DNA of 64,000 bases from Coprobacter sp. GTDB taxonomy: Bacteria > Bacteroidota > Bacteroidia > Bacteroidales > UBA11471. The stretch is from positions 1-64,000 of the forward strand of contig JAFTRN010000039.1 of the NCBI GenBank assembly GCA_017462265.1. The letters run 5' to 3'. The notes under the pieces are model-generated. The model had not been told where the DNA came from, searched no databases, and worked only from the letters and a program-made list of their open reading frames with translations. Every line of letters begins with the position of its first letter. Within the stretch, counting starts at the first letter, position 1. This document shows positions 35,283 through 43,247 of the stretch, piece by piece. The translations under genes and the position numbers were made by a program.

Positions 35283-36416
35283 ATGAGCGAAGACAGATTG
35301 ATTACCGTAGCTATCTACACCTACGAAAAAGCGCAAATTATTAAAGGAATATTAGAAAATGAAGGCATTACCGTTGCCATTCAGAATGTCAATCTCATAC
35401 AGCCGGTCATCTCATCGGGTGTGCGTGTCAGAATACATGAGAGCGACCTGCCGAGGGCTTTGCAAATACTCGAAAGCACCCCACTCTTTGACGAATTAAT
35501 ACAACGTAAATCGGAGAATCGGGAGGCACAGATATTAGTGCCTGTCGATTTCTCCGATTATTCTATTAAGGCCTGCCGCACCGCATACACCATAGCCGGC
35601 GCCTTACAAGCCAAAATCGTGCTGTTGCACACCTATTTGATTCCCGACGTAAATACCCTCTCGGCCGTGAGTATATTTTCATTAGAGGCCTCGGGAGAGA
35701 GTAATACGGATATGTATAAAGAGGTGCACAACAAGGCCGAGACCGATATGCGGGAACTCATCGCATCGTTGAATCGAGAGGTGAAGAAAGGCCGACTGCC
35801 CAACGTCTCCGTAGAGACCGTATGGAAAGACGGTATTCCCGAAGATGAAATTTATCGATACGCCAAAGCCAACAACCCGTTACTCATAGTCATGGGTACT
35901 CGCGGAGCCGGTCATAAAGAACTCGACTTGATAGGCAGCGTCACTGCCGAGGTGATAGAATCATCGGGTGTGCCGGTACTGGCTATCCCCGAAGATATTC
36001 CTTTCGTAAGTATGGACAAGGTGAAAAGCGTAGCGTTTTTTACCAATTTCGACCAACAAGATCTCTTGGCCATAGATACTTTCATGCGCCTGTTTCCCGC
36101 CTTGCACTTCAAGGTTCATTTCGTACACATACAATCGCGTAAGGACCAATGGAACGATGTGAAATTGTCGGGACTGATGAGCTATCTGAAAAAACATTAC
36201 GAGGGGCACGATGTTGCCTGCTCACTGGTACAACAAGAAGAGAAGCTACTCGACGAGGTACAGGCGTTTGTCCACAACGAGCATATCGATTTATTGGCCA
36301 TGCCTACCCGCCGGCGCAACGTATTCGCTCGGCTTTTCAATCCCGGCTTGGCGCATAAAATGATTTTTCATACCGACACACCCCTATTGGTCATTCCTAC
36401 CGGAAGAAATATCTAA
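35283..36416 (+). CDS. DUF2007 - tandem universal stress protein fusion
   Basis: Residues about 5-70 are a DUF2007 domain (IYTYEKAQIIKGILENEGI), a small ferredoxin-like signalling fold. Two Usp domains follow (about 80-235 and 245-375). The first keeps the ATP-binding pattern G-2x-G-9x-G-S in MGTRGAGHKELDLIGS; the second does not, so only one half should bind nucleotide. No membrane segment is present. It is monocistronic, 84 bp after the HTH gene. Confidence 0.87.
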   Translation: MSEDRLITVAIYTYEKAQIIKGILENEGITVAIQNVNLIQPVISSGVRVRIHESDLPRALQILESTPLFDELIQRKSENREAQILVPVDFSDYSIKACRTAYTIAGALQAKIVLLHTYLIPDVNTLSAVSIFSLEASGESNTDMYKEVHNKAETDMRELIASLNREVKKGRLPNVSVETVWKDGIPEDEIYRYAKANNPLLIVMGTRGAGHKELDLIGSVTAEVIESSGVPVLAIPEDIPFVSMDKVKSVAFFTNFDQQDLLAIDTFMRLFPALHFKVHFVHIQSRKDQWNDVKLSGLMSYLKKHYEGHDVACSLVQQEEKLLDEVQAFVHNEHIDLLAMPTRRRNVFARLFNPGLAHKMIFHTDTPLLVIPTGRNI

Positions 36417-36535
36417 TCAACTTCTTGATTTTTTCATTAGAGACAAGATTGGTGTCGAAATAATATCTATTTTTGTACTGAGAAAACGATACCGATACTT
36501 TCGAGTACCGACAAAATGGTAAAACATGAAATGTT

Positions 36536-37351
36536 ATGGAAAGCGTACTGCAAAACAGGATTACCCCCGAACAAATAGAGCAACTATCGGCCAATGAAAT
36601 ATTTGTATTCGGGACCAACTTGATGGGCAATCATTATGGTGGCGCCGCCCAGATGGCGTGCAAAATGTTTGGCGCCGGCGGAGTTTCCGAGGGCATCAAG
36701 GGGCAAACCTACGCCATACCGGTAGTGTTGGCGGGCGTAGAACGCGTGAAACCCCACATCGAAACATTTCTCGACTATGCCGAGGCGCACCCCGAAAATC
36801 GGTTTCTCGTAACACGTATCGGGTGTGGCTTGGCCGGTTTTACCGACGAAGATATGGCGCCCCTCTTCGCCCGTGCCATAGACATGGCAAATGTCACTCT
36901 TCCGCATAGTTTCTGGGCCGTTTTGAAACGCGAGGGGTTGTATCTGCCCGACATACCGACCAATCGTATCGCCCCCTATCTCATAAAAGAACTTGCCGAG
37001 GGTGAAATATTCGTATTCGGCAGCAACCTATGGGGTAAACATTATGGCGGCGCGGCGCATCTGGCCACTACGATGTTTGGCGCGGAATGGGGTGTGGGCG
37101 TAGGTCTTACCGGGCGCACATACGCCATACCCACCATGCGAGCCGGTGTGGATATGATAAAACCCTATGTCGATGATTTTATCACATTCGCCCGTGAACA
37201 TAACGAATATCGATTCCTGGTAACACGCATCGGGTGTGGTATCGCCGGATTTACCGACGAAGACATAGCCCCCCTCTTTGCCGAGGCTGTCGATGTTGAG
37301 AACATCGCTTTACCGCACTCATTCTGGCGGGTAATAGTTTCTAAAGGATAA
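36536..37351 (+). CDS. Tandem duplicated A1S_2505-like protein
   Basis: Two halves of about 130 residues repeat the same motifs: IFVFGTNLMGNHYGGAAQ then QTYAIPV and FLVTRIGCGLAGFTDED in the first (about 22-140), and IFVFGSNLWGKHYGGAAH, RTYAIPT and FLVTRIGCGIAGFTDED in the second (about 158-268). These motifs mark the A1S_2505 family, known from phages and bacteria as a single domain of undefined biochemistry. Internal identity is high, so the duplication is either recent or under strong constraint. It is cytoplasmic and monocistronic, and the 44-bp gap to the next gene leaves room for little regulation. Confidence 0.78.
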   Translation: MESVLQNRITPEQIEQLSANEIFVFGTNLMGNHYGGAAQMACKMFGAGGVSEGIKGQTYAIPVVLAGVERVKPHIETFLDYAEAHPENRFLVTRIGCGLAGFTDEDMAPLFARAIDMANVTLPHSFWAVLKREGLYLPDIPTNRIAPYLIKELAEGEIFVFGSNLWGKHYGGAAHLATTMFGAEWGVGVGLTGRTYAIPTMRAGVDMIKPYVDDFITFAREHNEYRFLVTRIGCGIAGFTDEDIAPLFAEAVDVENIALPHSFWRVIVSKG

Positions 37352-37395
37352 TTTGAATTTTCTAATTACGGCTCCCCAAGAGGCTTTTTTTTATT

Positions 37396-38592
37396 GTGGC
37401 TACACTCTACCTGTTCAATCCCGAAAATGATTTAGCCCTGGCTCAAGGCAGCAAGAACTACACCGCGCCCCCCTTGGCTCGCGCTATAGCCTACGACCTT
37501 GCTACCCTGCCTCTGTGGTATGCCGACAAAAACGACACGGTGTGGTTGCCAACACCCCATTTTGCCTCACCACTGCAACCGATACTCGACGCACTCGCCA
37601 TTTCATGCCATACCGCCACGGCGACATGCCTACCCACGGATATAAGGAGTTGCAGCCCCTGGGGGTGGAGCCCCGAAGTAGCGCATCGCTTTGTCCGCCA
37701 CGGTATTCCCTCCGCACTACTGCCCGACGATAAAAAAATCTCGGTTCTACGCGACTATGGCCACCGACTACACACCCGGGATATTCTACTGCATCTGCAA
37801 GCATGTGGTTGCTCCACACCTCATACCCTGCCTCAACTCCTTACCGACAAAAAATCGGTACAAGATTTTCTGCTACAACACCCCCGAGCCTTGCTCAAAG
37901 CCCCTTGGTCGGGCAGTGGCAAAGGACTATGCTGGGTACTGCAAGGCTACGACCTCGCTACGGTCCGCCGGGTACAGGGCATACTCCACAAGCAGGGAGG
38001 CGTGATAGGCGAGCCGTATTACCCCAAAGTACAAGACTTTGCCATGGAATTTCGGGCCGATGGTACGATGGTGACTTTTGCCGGATATTCCTGCTTTACA
38101 ACCGACGACCGCGGCGCCTACAAAGGCAACCTATTAGCCTCGGACAGTAAGATAGAGGCTCTCCTTTCACAATATATACCTATTGCCAAGTTACAAGCGG
38201 TACGCGACGCGCTCATCGACTATTTCACCACACATATTTCGCCCATATACCAAGGCTATTTCGGTGTGGATATGATGATTTACACGACCTGCGACGGATA
38301 TGCACTACACCCTTGTATAGAGATAAATCTGCGTATGAACATGGGCATGGTATCACGTATTTTTTACGACCGATACGTCGCCAAGGAGGTCTCGGGGCTA
38401 TATCGGGTAGAATACTTTGCCGATTCCTCGATGCTCATGCACGACCATAGGCTACGCACTGAAAAATCGCCCCTGCAAATCACCAATGGTAAAATCACCT
38501 CGGGCTACCTCGCCCTCAACCCTATATACCCCGACACTCGCTATCGCGCCTCCGTTGAAATAATACAAAATGATATTCGAGGCTCTCGGTAG
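37396..38592 (+). CDS. Uncharacterised ATP-grasp-like protein
   Basis: A 398-residue protein with GTG start (GTGGCTACACTC, giving MATLYLFNPENDLALA). The centre has LLKAPWSGSGKGLCWV, resembling an ATP-grasp nucleotide loop, and the C-terminal third has CIEINLRMNMG, resembling the Glu-x-Asn metal site. The family is widespread in Bacteroidetes but has no assigned reaction known to me. Peptide or amino-acid ligation is the usual ATP-grasp chemistry. It follows the duplicated A1S_2505-like gene by 44 bp. Confidence 0.7.
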   Translation: MATLYLFNPENDLALAQGSKNYTAPPLARAIAYDLATLPLWYADKNDTVWLPTPHFASPLQPILDALAISCHTATATCLPTDIRSCSPWGWSPEVAHRFVRHGIPSALLPDDKKISVLRDYGHRLHTRDILLHLQACGCSTPHTLPQLLTDKKSVQDFLLQHPRALLKAPWSGSGKGLCWVLQGYDLATVRRVQGILHKQGGVIGEPYYPKVQDFAMEFRADGTMVTFAGYSCFTTDDRGAYKGNLLASDSKIEALLSQYIPIAKLQAVRDALIDYFTTHISPIYQGYFGVDMMIYTTCDGYALHPCIEINLRMNMGMVSRIFYDRYVAKEVSGLYRVEYFADSSMLMHDHRLRTEKSPLQITNGKITSGYLALNPIYPDTRYRASVEIIQNDIRGSR

Positions 38593-38671
38593 AACAAGCG
38601 ATGAGCAGAAAAACAATGCGATAGTGTTATATTTTTTATAGAAACGACAACTCTTTTGTTTGTTTTTTGTT

Positions 38672-38679
38672 TATCTTTG
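38672..38679 (+). promoter_or_regulatory. -7 box (TATCTTTG) for the YtxH-holin operon
   Basis: A perfect TAnnTTTG box, with T-rich TTTGTTTG sequence 13-20 bp upstream and the YtxH start 47 bp downstream. A solo repeat end (CAGCTTCTTAAC) lies in the leader. Confidence 0.6.
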
Positions 38680-38726
38680 CAGTAAACGTTTAACAAGTCA
38701 GCTTCTTAACTCTAAATATATACGTT

Positions 38727-38948
38727 ATGAAAGGAACATCGTTAATTGCCGGATTTTTGGCAGGTGCCGCCATCGGCGCCATTCTCGGACTGCTCTTCGC
38801 CCCCGAAAAAGGCGAGGATACCCGTCATAAAATAAATGAGATATTACGTGAAAACGGTATCAAATTGAGCCGCGAGGATATGGAAAATCTCGTCAATAAA
38901 ATTGCGGCAAAACTGAAATTGGACAAGTCTTCGGCTCCCGAAGCATAA
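38727..38948 (+). CDS. YtxH-domain small membrane protein
   Basis: 73 residues. A Gly/Ala-rich helix (about 4-24; IAGFLAGAAIGAILGLLFAP) ends in the APEKGEDTRHKI motif that defines YtxH proteins, with a charged helical tail. YtxH proteins are general stress proteins of unknown mechanism. It is first in a three-gene cassette of small membrane proteins. Confidence 0.88.
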   Translation: MKGTSLIAGFLAGAAIGAILGLLFAPEKGEDTRHKINEILRENGIKLSREDMENLVNKIAAKLKLDKSSAPEA

Positions 38949-39057
38949 TTATAAGAGACCTACGGCTCTCACCGACAAAGCCTCTTAAAAAACTATATCG
39001 ACTCTCGTTTCCTCTCATGTGAAACGAGAGACTTTCAATGTTCAACAAATCCGTTTT

Positions 39058-39438
39058 ATGACCAATAACGCCCCCTCCTTGCGCCAAATCATTGCCGAGG
39101 TGAAACAATATCTGTCGCTACAATATGAGTGGTTGCGACTCGATAGTGTGGAAAAGCTCACTCGCATCGCATCGGCACTGCTCATGCTCATACTATCGAT
39201 AATATTGGTAGCAACGGCACTTTTCTATCTATCTTTTGCCGCCGTGCACCTTATAGAGCCTTATACCGGCGAAGCCTGCGCTTTTGCCATTATGGCCGGA
39301 TTTTTCGTGATACTGCTTATCTTGCTGTGGATATTGCGCACCCCTTGCGTGATAAATCCGCTATTGAGATTCTTCTACAAGATGTTTATACCCCAAAAAG
39401 AAAACAATACCCCCACCTCAAAAAACAACGAGCAATGA
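39058..39438 (+). CDS. Phage-holin-family / DUF1469-like membrane protein
   Basis: 126 residues with two membrane helices (about 42-64 and 72-97), preceded by an amphipathic stretch LRQIIAEVKQYLSLQYEWLRLD. This fits the holin_3_6/DUF1469 family that accompanies YtxH in many genomes. No phage genes are nearby, so lysis is not implied. The start is the ATG at 39058; it overlaps the next gene by 4 bp. Confidence 0.8.
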   Translation: MTNNAPSLRQIIAEVKQYLSLQYEWLRLDSVEKLTRIASALLMLILSIILVATALFYLSFAAVHLIEPYTGEACAFAIMAGFFVILLILLWILRTPCVINPLLRFFYKMFIPQKENNTPTSKNNEQ

Positions 39439-39683
39439 CCACCGCGACTCAAAAAATAACTATGAAGACGCTCGCTCGCCAAAAGGCAGAGGTACGGGCC
39501 AAAATCGTGCGTCAGCACAGCAATATATCCCATAAATATTGGGACACCATAGCCCCTTTCTATCGACTGGGCAACTCACCTATATCGATACTCGGTAAAT
39601 TCTCGACCGGATTTGCCGTAGTGCAAGGTATCATCACCAGCCTACGTATGGTTTCGAAAGTGAGAAATTTTTTCAGGAGATAG
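39435..39683 (+). CDS. Small basic protein, third gene of the YtxH cassette
   Basis: 82 residues, strongly basic at the N-terminus (KTLARQKAEVRAKIVRQ), with a weakly hydrophobic C-terminal part (about 50-70). No family is recognised. Its start overlaps the upstream stop (ATGA), so it is translated with the holin-like protein and probably works at the same membrane. Confidence 0.65.
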   Translation: MTTATQKITMKTLARQKAEVRAKIVRQHSNISHKYWDTIAPFYRLGNSPISILGKFSTGFAVVQGIITSLRMVSKVRNFFRR

Positions 39684-39780
39684 TCGTCCTTGCGGGGTAA
39701 GCTCATTTTCTTTCCCAACTAAAAATGCAAAGAAAACGCAGAAATACACAAAAAGTTTTCTGCGATTCAAAAAAAATATA

Positions 39781-39788
39781 TATCTTTG
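39781..39788 (+). promoter_or_regulatory. -7 box (TATCTTTG) for the lipoprotein gene
   Basis: A perfect box with a leader of about 235 nt before the start at 40029. The 39684-40028 spacer has no gene: it holds a CGCAGAAA/TTTCTGCG hairpin (39737-39764), this box and a short repeat element. Confidence 0.5.
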
Positions 39789-39946
39789 TGCTCGAAAGCG
39801 AAGGCGTCTTATAAAACAAAAGTAAAAGCGCACTATTATACCGCTTATTGACAACCGTTTGTGATGGAAATAACGATATAAATAGTACCAACGATACGAT
39901 TGGATTAGAAGCACTCCTCCCGAGAAACAAAAAAACGTAAAATCTA

Positions 39947-40013
39947 AGAAGCTGTTTAAAATTTTCTTGAAAAATTTATTACGGCTTCAAAAAAACAAAT
40001 TTAACCAACTTCT
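39947..40013 (+). repeat. Short derivative of the dispersed element (67 bp)
   Basis: AGAAGCTGTTTAAAATTTTC through TTATTACGGCTTC to TTAACCAACTTCT. It ends 15 bp before the lipoprotein start codon. Confidence 0.7.
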
Positions 40014-40028
40014 AAAAAGCGAAGAATT

Positions 40029-40529
40029 ATGAAAAAAAACTTATTGTATCTGTTGATGCTTCTGGCTATGCCTATGGCTTTCGTCGCTTGCGGTGACGAT
40101 GATGATGACAAGGATGTAAAACCCACTACCGTAAACGCTACCGGCACCTATGACGGCGATATCGTGTTGCTCGTAGATGGTGAAAACCTGTTCGAGGCCG
40201 CAGCCGGTTCGACCTCATCGTCAAGCCCCATCGAGTTTTCACTCAATCAAAAAGCAAACTCGACCGACCTCGCTATCGACGACGAATTGTTGTATATCGG
40301 TAACATTGTCCTCTCGGTAGAAAACATCGCCAGCACCGCTACCAGCGAAAAACTCACCTTGAATGGCACCAACATAAACGTAGAGAAAAACATTATAGGT
40401 CTCGATGTTACGATCAACACTGTAACCGGTACCGTTGACAAAAACGGCAAAGCAACCCTCAACATCAGTGCTGTAGCTCCCGCATTGAGCCAAAATGTAG
40501 AAATAGAAATTACAGCTCAAAAAAAATAA
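40029..40529 (+). CDS. Surface lipoprotein, calycin-like
   Basis: A lipoprotein signal (residues 1-21) ends at the lipobox FVAC; Cys21 is followed by GDDDDDKD, an acidic stretch typical of the Bacteroidetes surface-export signal. The mature 145 residues form a predicted beta barrel (ATGTYDGDIVLLV and so on) like the calycin-like domain of Bacteroidales. The ligand is unknown. It is monocistronic with its own terminator. Confidence 0.75.
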   Translation: MKKNLLYLLMLLAMPMAFVACGDDDDDKDVKPTTVNATGTYDGDIVLLVDGENLFEAAAGSTSSSSPIEFSLNQKANSTDLAIDDELLYIGNIVLSVENIASTATSEKLTLNGTNINVEKNIIGLDVTINTVTGTVDKNGKATLNISAVAPALSQNVEIEITAQKK

Positions 40530-40550
40530 TAATTGGTATTTATGTATGAA

Positions 40551-40586
40551 GAAGTGCGGTCTCGTGAGAAACCGCACTTCTTTTTT
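40551..40586 (+). terminator. Terminator of the lipoprotein gene
   Basis: GAAGTGCGGT and ACCGCACTTC form a perfect 10-bp stem with a 10-nt loop and six T. Confidence 0.93.
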
Positions 40587-40671
40587 ATCCCCATCTGCTT
40601 ACCGGTAAAATAGAGCATTTTTTCACCCTTTTGACCTAACCGCACACAGAAAAAGTTCAAGAAAAAAATCG

Positions 40672-40679
40672 TATCTTTG
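40672..40679 (+). promoter_or_regulatory. -7 box (TATCTTTG) for the TPR-prmA operon
   Basis: A perfect box 54 bp before the ATG at 40734. Confidence 0.55.
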
Positions 40680-40733
40680 CACCCGAATTTATCGATTTCA
40701 AACTCGAATCCTAAAAAAATCCTGACACCAACG

Positions 40734-41471
40734 ATGAAAAAATTTCTGTTTATTCTTGCCCTTATCGTATGTTGCAATATGCAGGCCGCAACCAATTACA
40801 AAAAGCAGATATACGACCTGTTCATCACCGGCAACATATTGCAATGGGAAGAGGTAATAAATAAGATGAAAGGCGAATCAGCCACATACAGCCTCGATGA
40901 AAATATAGAGCTGATTACCTATTATTACGGATTGAGCGGACACCTGATGGGCAAAGACGACAGCAAAGCCAAGGAACTGATAGAAGAGGCCCTCGACATA
41001 CTGAAACCGCTATTAAAGAAAAATCCCGAGAACGCCTCACTCTTGGGATTATCGGCCAACCTGCACGGCTATCAGATAGCCATCAATCCTATAAAAGCTG
41101 CCACCCTGGCCCATTCGATGCTCGTACAGGCCAAGCGCGCACCCAAACTCGCTCCCGAGGACCCCGAAGCCAATATTTGGGGAGCAAACATTCTATTTTA
41201 TATGCCCAACGCGCTCGGTGGCAATACCAAGCAGGCCAAAGTATATTACAATAAAGCCCTGCAACTGTACGAAAGCGATGAATCGTTACGTGCCGATAAT
41301 TGGATGTATCTGCAACTCATTGTGACACTCGGTCTTGTAGAGGAAAAAGCCGAGAATTATACCGGTGCGTTGGAGTATTTCCATCACGTTTGCGAGCTGT
41401 TCCCCTCCTACCCTTATGTACGCGAAGTGCTTATACCCCGAGTAGAAGAAAAACGACAAAACGCACAATAA
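40734..41471 (+). CDS. Secreted TPR-like protein
   Basis: The ATG at 40734 gives a signal peptide ending MQAAT (residues 1-18). The mature protein is helical with TPR-like repeats (ELIEEALDILKPLLKKNPENAS; AKVYYNKALQLYESDESLRADN; YTGALEYFHHVCELFPSYPY). The function is unknown. It precedes prmA by 7 bp, an arrangement seen in other Bacteroidales. Confidence 0.75.
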   Translation: MKKFLFILALIVCCNMQAATNYKKQIYDLFITGNILQWEEVINKMKGESATYSLDENIELITYYYGLSGHLMGKDDSKAKELIEEALDILKPLLKKNPENASLLGLSANLHGYQIAINPIKAATLAHSMLVQAKRAPKLAPEDPEANIWGANILFYMPNALGGNTKQAKVYYNKALQLYESDESLRADNWMYLQLIVTLGLVEEKAENYTGALEYFHHVCELFPSYPYVREVLIPRVEEKRQNAQ

Positions 41472-41478
41472 TCACCAC

Positions 41479-42327
41479 ATGAAATATATCGAAACCCGTT
41501 TCAATATCACCGCCGACGATGTAACTCTGGTGTCGGATATACTTGCCGCCCTGCTCGCCGATGCAGGATACGATAGTTTTGTTCCCGACGAGACCGGCAT
41601 GACGGCCTATATACCCGAGCATCTGTTTGACGAGTCGGCCGTGCAACAGGTTATCGACACCATGCCCATCGCAGGTGTCGTATCGTGTTCCCACCAACTG
41701 ATTGCCGACAAAGATTGGAACGAGGAGTGGGAGAAAAACTATTTCAAACCCATAGTTATAGGCGACGAATGTGTGATACACAGCACATTCCACACCGACA
41801 TACCTCAAGCAAAATACGATATACTCATCGATCCCAAGATGGCATTCGGTACCGGGCACCATGAAACTACCTCGCTGATGCTCGAATGGCTGTTGCAACA
41901 CGATTTTGCAGGCGAAGATGTATTGGACATGGGTTGCGGAACGGCTATACTCGCCATACTCGCCTCGATGCGTGGCGCACACCATATCACCGCTATCGAC
42001 ATCGATAGTTGGGCTACCGAAAACGCACACGAGAATTTGAAACTGAATCATATCGACAACATCGACGTGCTCTTGGGCGGTGCCGAACTGCTCGACAGCA
42101 GTCGCACGTTCGATACCCTGCTGGCCAACATCAATCGCAATATACACCTCGACAATATGCAGGCCTACGCCTCGGTAATGCGTCATGGCGCTACAATATA
42201 TATGAGCGGATTCTACACGCAAGACCTGCCCATATTGCAAGAGGCCGCAACCCGATGCGGATTGCAGTATAGCCGCCACATCGAGAAAAACAATTGGGTT
42301 GCCGCCCGTTTCACCAAGAGCCTCTGA
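41479..42327 (+). CDS. prmA: Ribosomal protein L11 methyltransferase
   Basis: SAM-dependent enzyme that trimethylates ribosomal protein L11. Residues 1-100 are the substrate-recognition domain (KDWNEEWEKNYFKPI at about 75-90). The catalytic domain has DPKMAFGTGHHETT, SAM motif I LDMGCGTAILAI and the NINRN loop in place of the usual NILAN/NPP. Length 282 is normal. It is last in a two-gene operon and faces yebC convergently across a shared terminator. Confidence 0.95.
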   Translation: MKYIETRFNITADDVTLVSDILAALLADAGYDSFVPDETGMTAYIPEHLFDESAVQQVIDTMPIAGVVSCSHQLIADKDWNEEWEKNYFKPIVIGDECVIHSTFHTDIPQAKYDILIDPKMAFGTGHHETTSLMLEWLLQHDFAGEDVLDMGCGTAILAILASMRGAHHITAIDIDSWATENAHENLKLNHIDNIDVLLGGAELLDSSRTFDTLLANINRNIHLDNMQAYASVMRHGATIYMSGFYTQDLPILQEAATRCGLQYSRHIEKNNWVAARFTKSL

Positions 42328-42398
42328 TAAATCCGACGCCTAACAATTCTATACAACCGATGTTGTAGATATATTATTGGTGTCTGAGAAAACACAAA

Positions 42399-42435
42399 AA
42401 ACGCGGGAGAGACCGATGTGGTTTCTCCCGCGTTT
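42399..42435. terminator. Hairpin terminator between convergent prmA and yebC
   Basis: AAACGCGGGAGA (42399-42410) and its perfect complement (42424-42435) form a 12-bp stem. The A-run before it gives a good T-run for the minus-strand yebC transcript; the plus-strand tail is weaker. Confidence 0.88.
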
Positions 42436-42453
42436 GTATAGGTCGATGGCGAA

Positions 42454-43182
42454 TTATTCTTCGTCGTCGGCTTCTTTCATATTGTGGAATACGTTTTGTA
42501 CGTCTTCGTCTTCCTCAATACGCTCTATGAGTTTTTCGATTTGAGCGCGTTGCTCGTCGGTCACCTCTTTGGTATCGTTGGGGATACGTTCGAACTCGGC
42601 GCTGGTGATTTCAAATTCGTTTTCTTCGAGGTATTTCTGTATGGCGTTGAACGACTCAAACTCACCATACAATACTATTTCCTCGTCGTCGGCATCGAGC
42701 TCATCTACACCGAAGTCTATCAATTCGAGTTCGAGGTCTTCGAGCGATATTCCATCTTTGGGTTTGATATGGAACACGCTTTTGTGTTCGAAAAGGAACG
42801 AAAGGCTTCCCGATGTACCGAGAGAGCCGCCGAATTTATTGAAATAACTGCGAATATTGGCTACAGTACGGTTATTGTTGTCGGTAGCGGTCTCTACAAC
42901 GATGGCTATTCCATGAGGGCCGTATCCTTCGAAAAGCACCTCCTTGTAATCGCCTTCATCTTTAGAAGTGGCTTTCTTTATGGCACGTTCTACGTTTTCT
43001 TTCGGCATATTGGCCGCCTTGGCGTTCTGCATCAACACACGCAGACGGGGATTGGCGTCGGGATCGGGACCGCCGGCCTTTACGGCTATAGAGATTTCTT
43101 TTCCAAGTTTTGTAAAGGTACGGGCCATATTGCCCCAACGTTTGAGTTTACGGGCTTTTCGGTATTCAAATGCTCTTCCCAT
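42454..43182 (-). CDS. YebC/PmpR-family protein
   Basis: The 242-residue protein has the family start (MGRAFEYRKARKLKRWG, then LGKEISIAVKAGGPDP) and the conserved KAANMPKENVERAIKK and YEGYGPHGIA-like segments. Family members act as transcriptional regulators or, as shown for some, help ribosomes pass polyproline stretches. It has an acidic C-terminal tail. It lies downstream of pheT on the same strand (65 bp). Confidence 0.95.
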   Translation of the reverse strand: MGRAFEYRKARKLKRWGNMARTFTKLGKEISIAVKAGGPDPDANPRLRVLMQNAKAANMPKENVERAIKKATSKDEGDYKEVLFEGYGPHGIAIVVETATDNNNRTVANIRSYFNKFGGSLGTSGSLSFLFEHKSVFHIKPKDGISLEDLELELIDFGVDELDADDEEIVLYGEFESFNAIQKYLEENEFEITSAEFERIPNDTKEVTDEQRAQIEKLIERIEEDEDVQNVFHNMKEADDEE

Positions 43183-43247
43183 ATTGGTTGTTTTTTCGTG
43201 TTTATATTTTTATGTTTTTTATTTTCCTGAATTTCGTCAGCGTCTTA

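Noticed and set aside
38727-39683. Prophage lysis module suggested by the holin-like protein
   Set aside because: No phage structural, integrase or endolysin gene is nearby; YtxH-holin-like trios are ordinary chromosomal genes in Bacteroidetes.
39737-39764. Terminator for the YtxH cassette
   Set aside because: CGCAGAAA/TTTCTGCG forms a stem but no T-run follows on the plus strand; listed only as a hairpin in the spacer.
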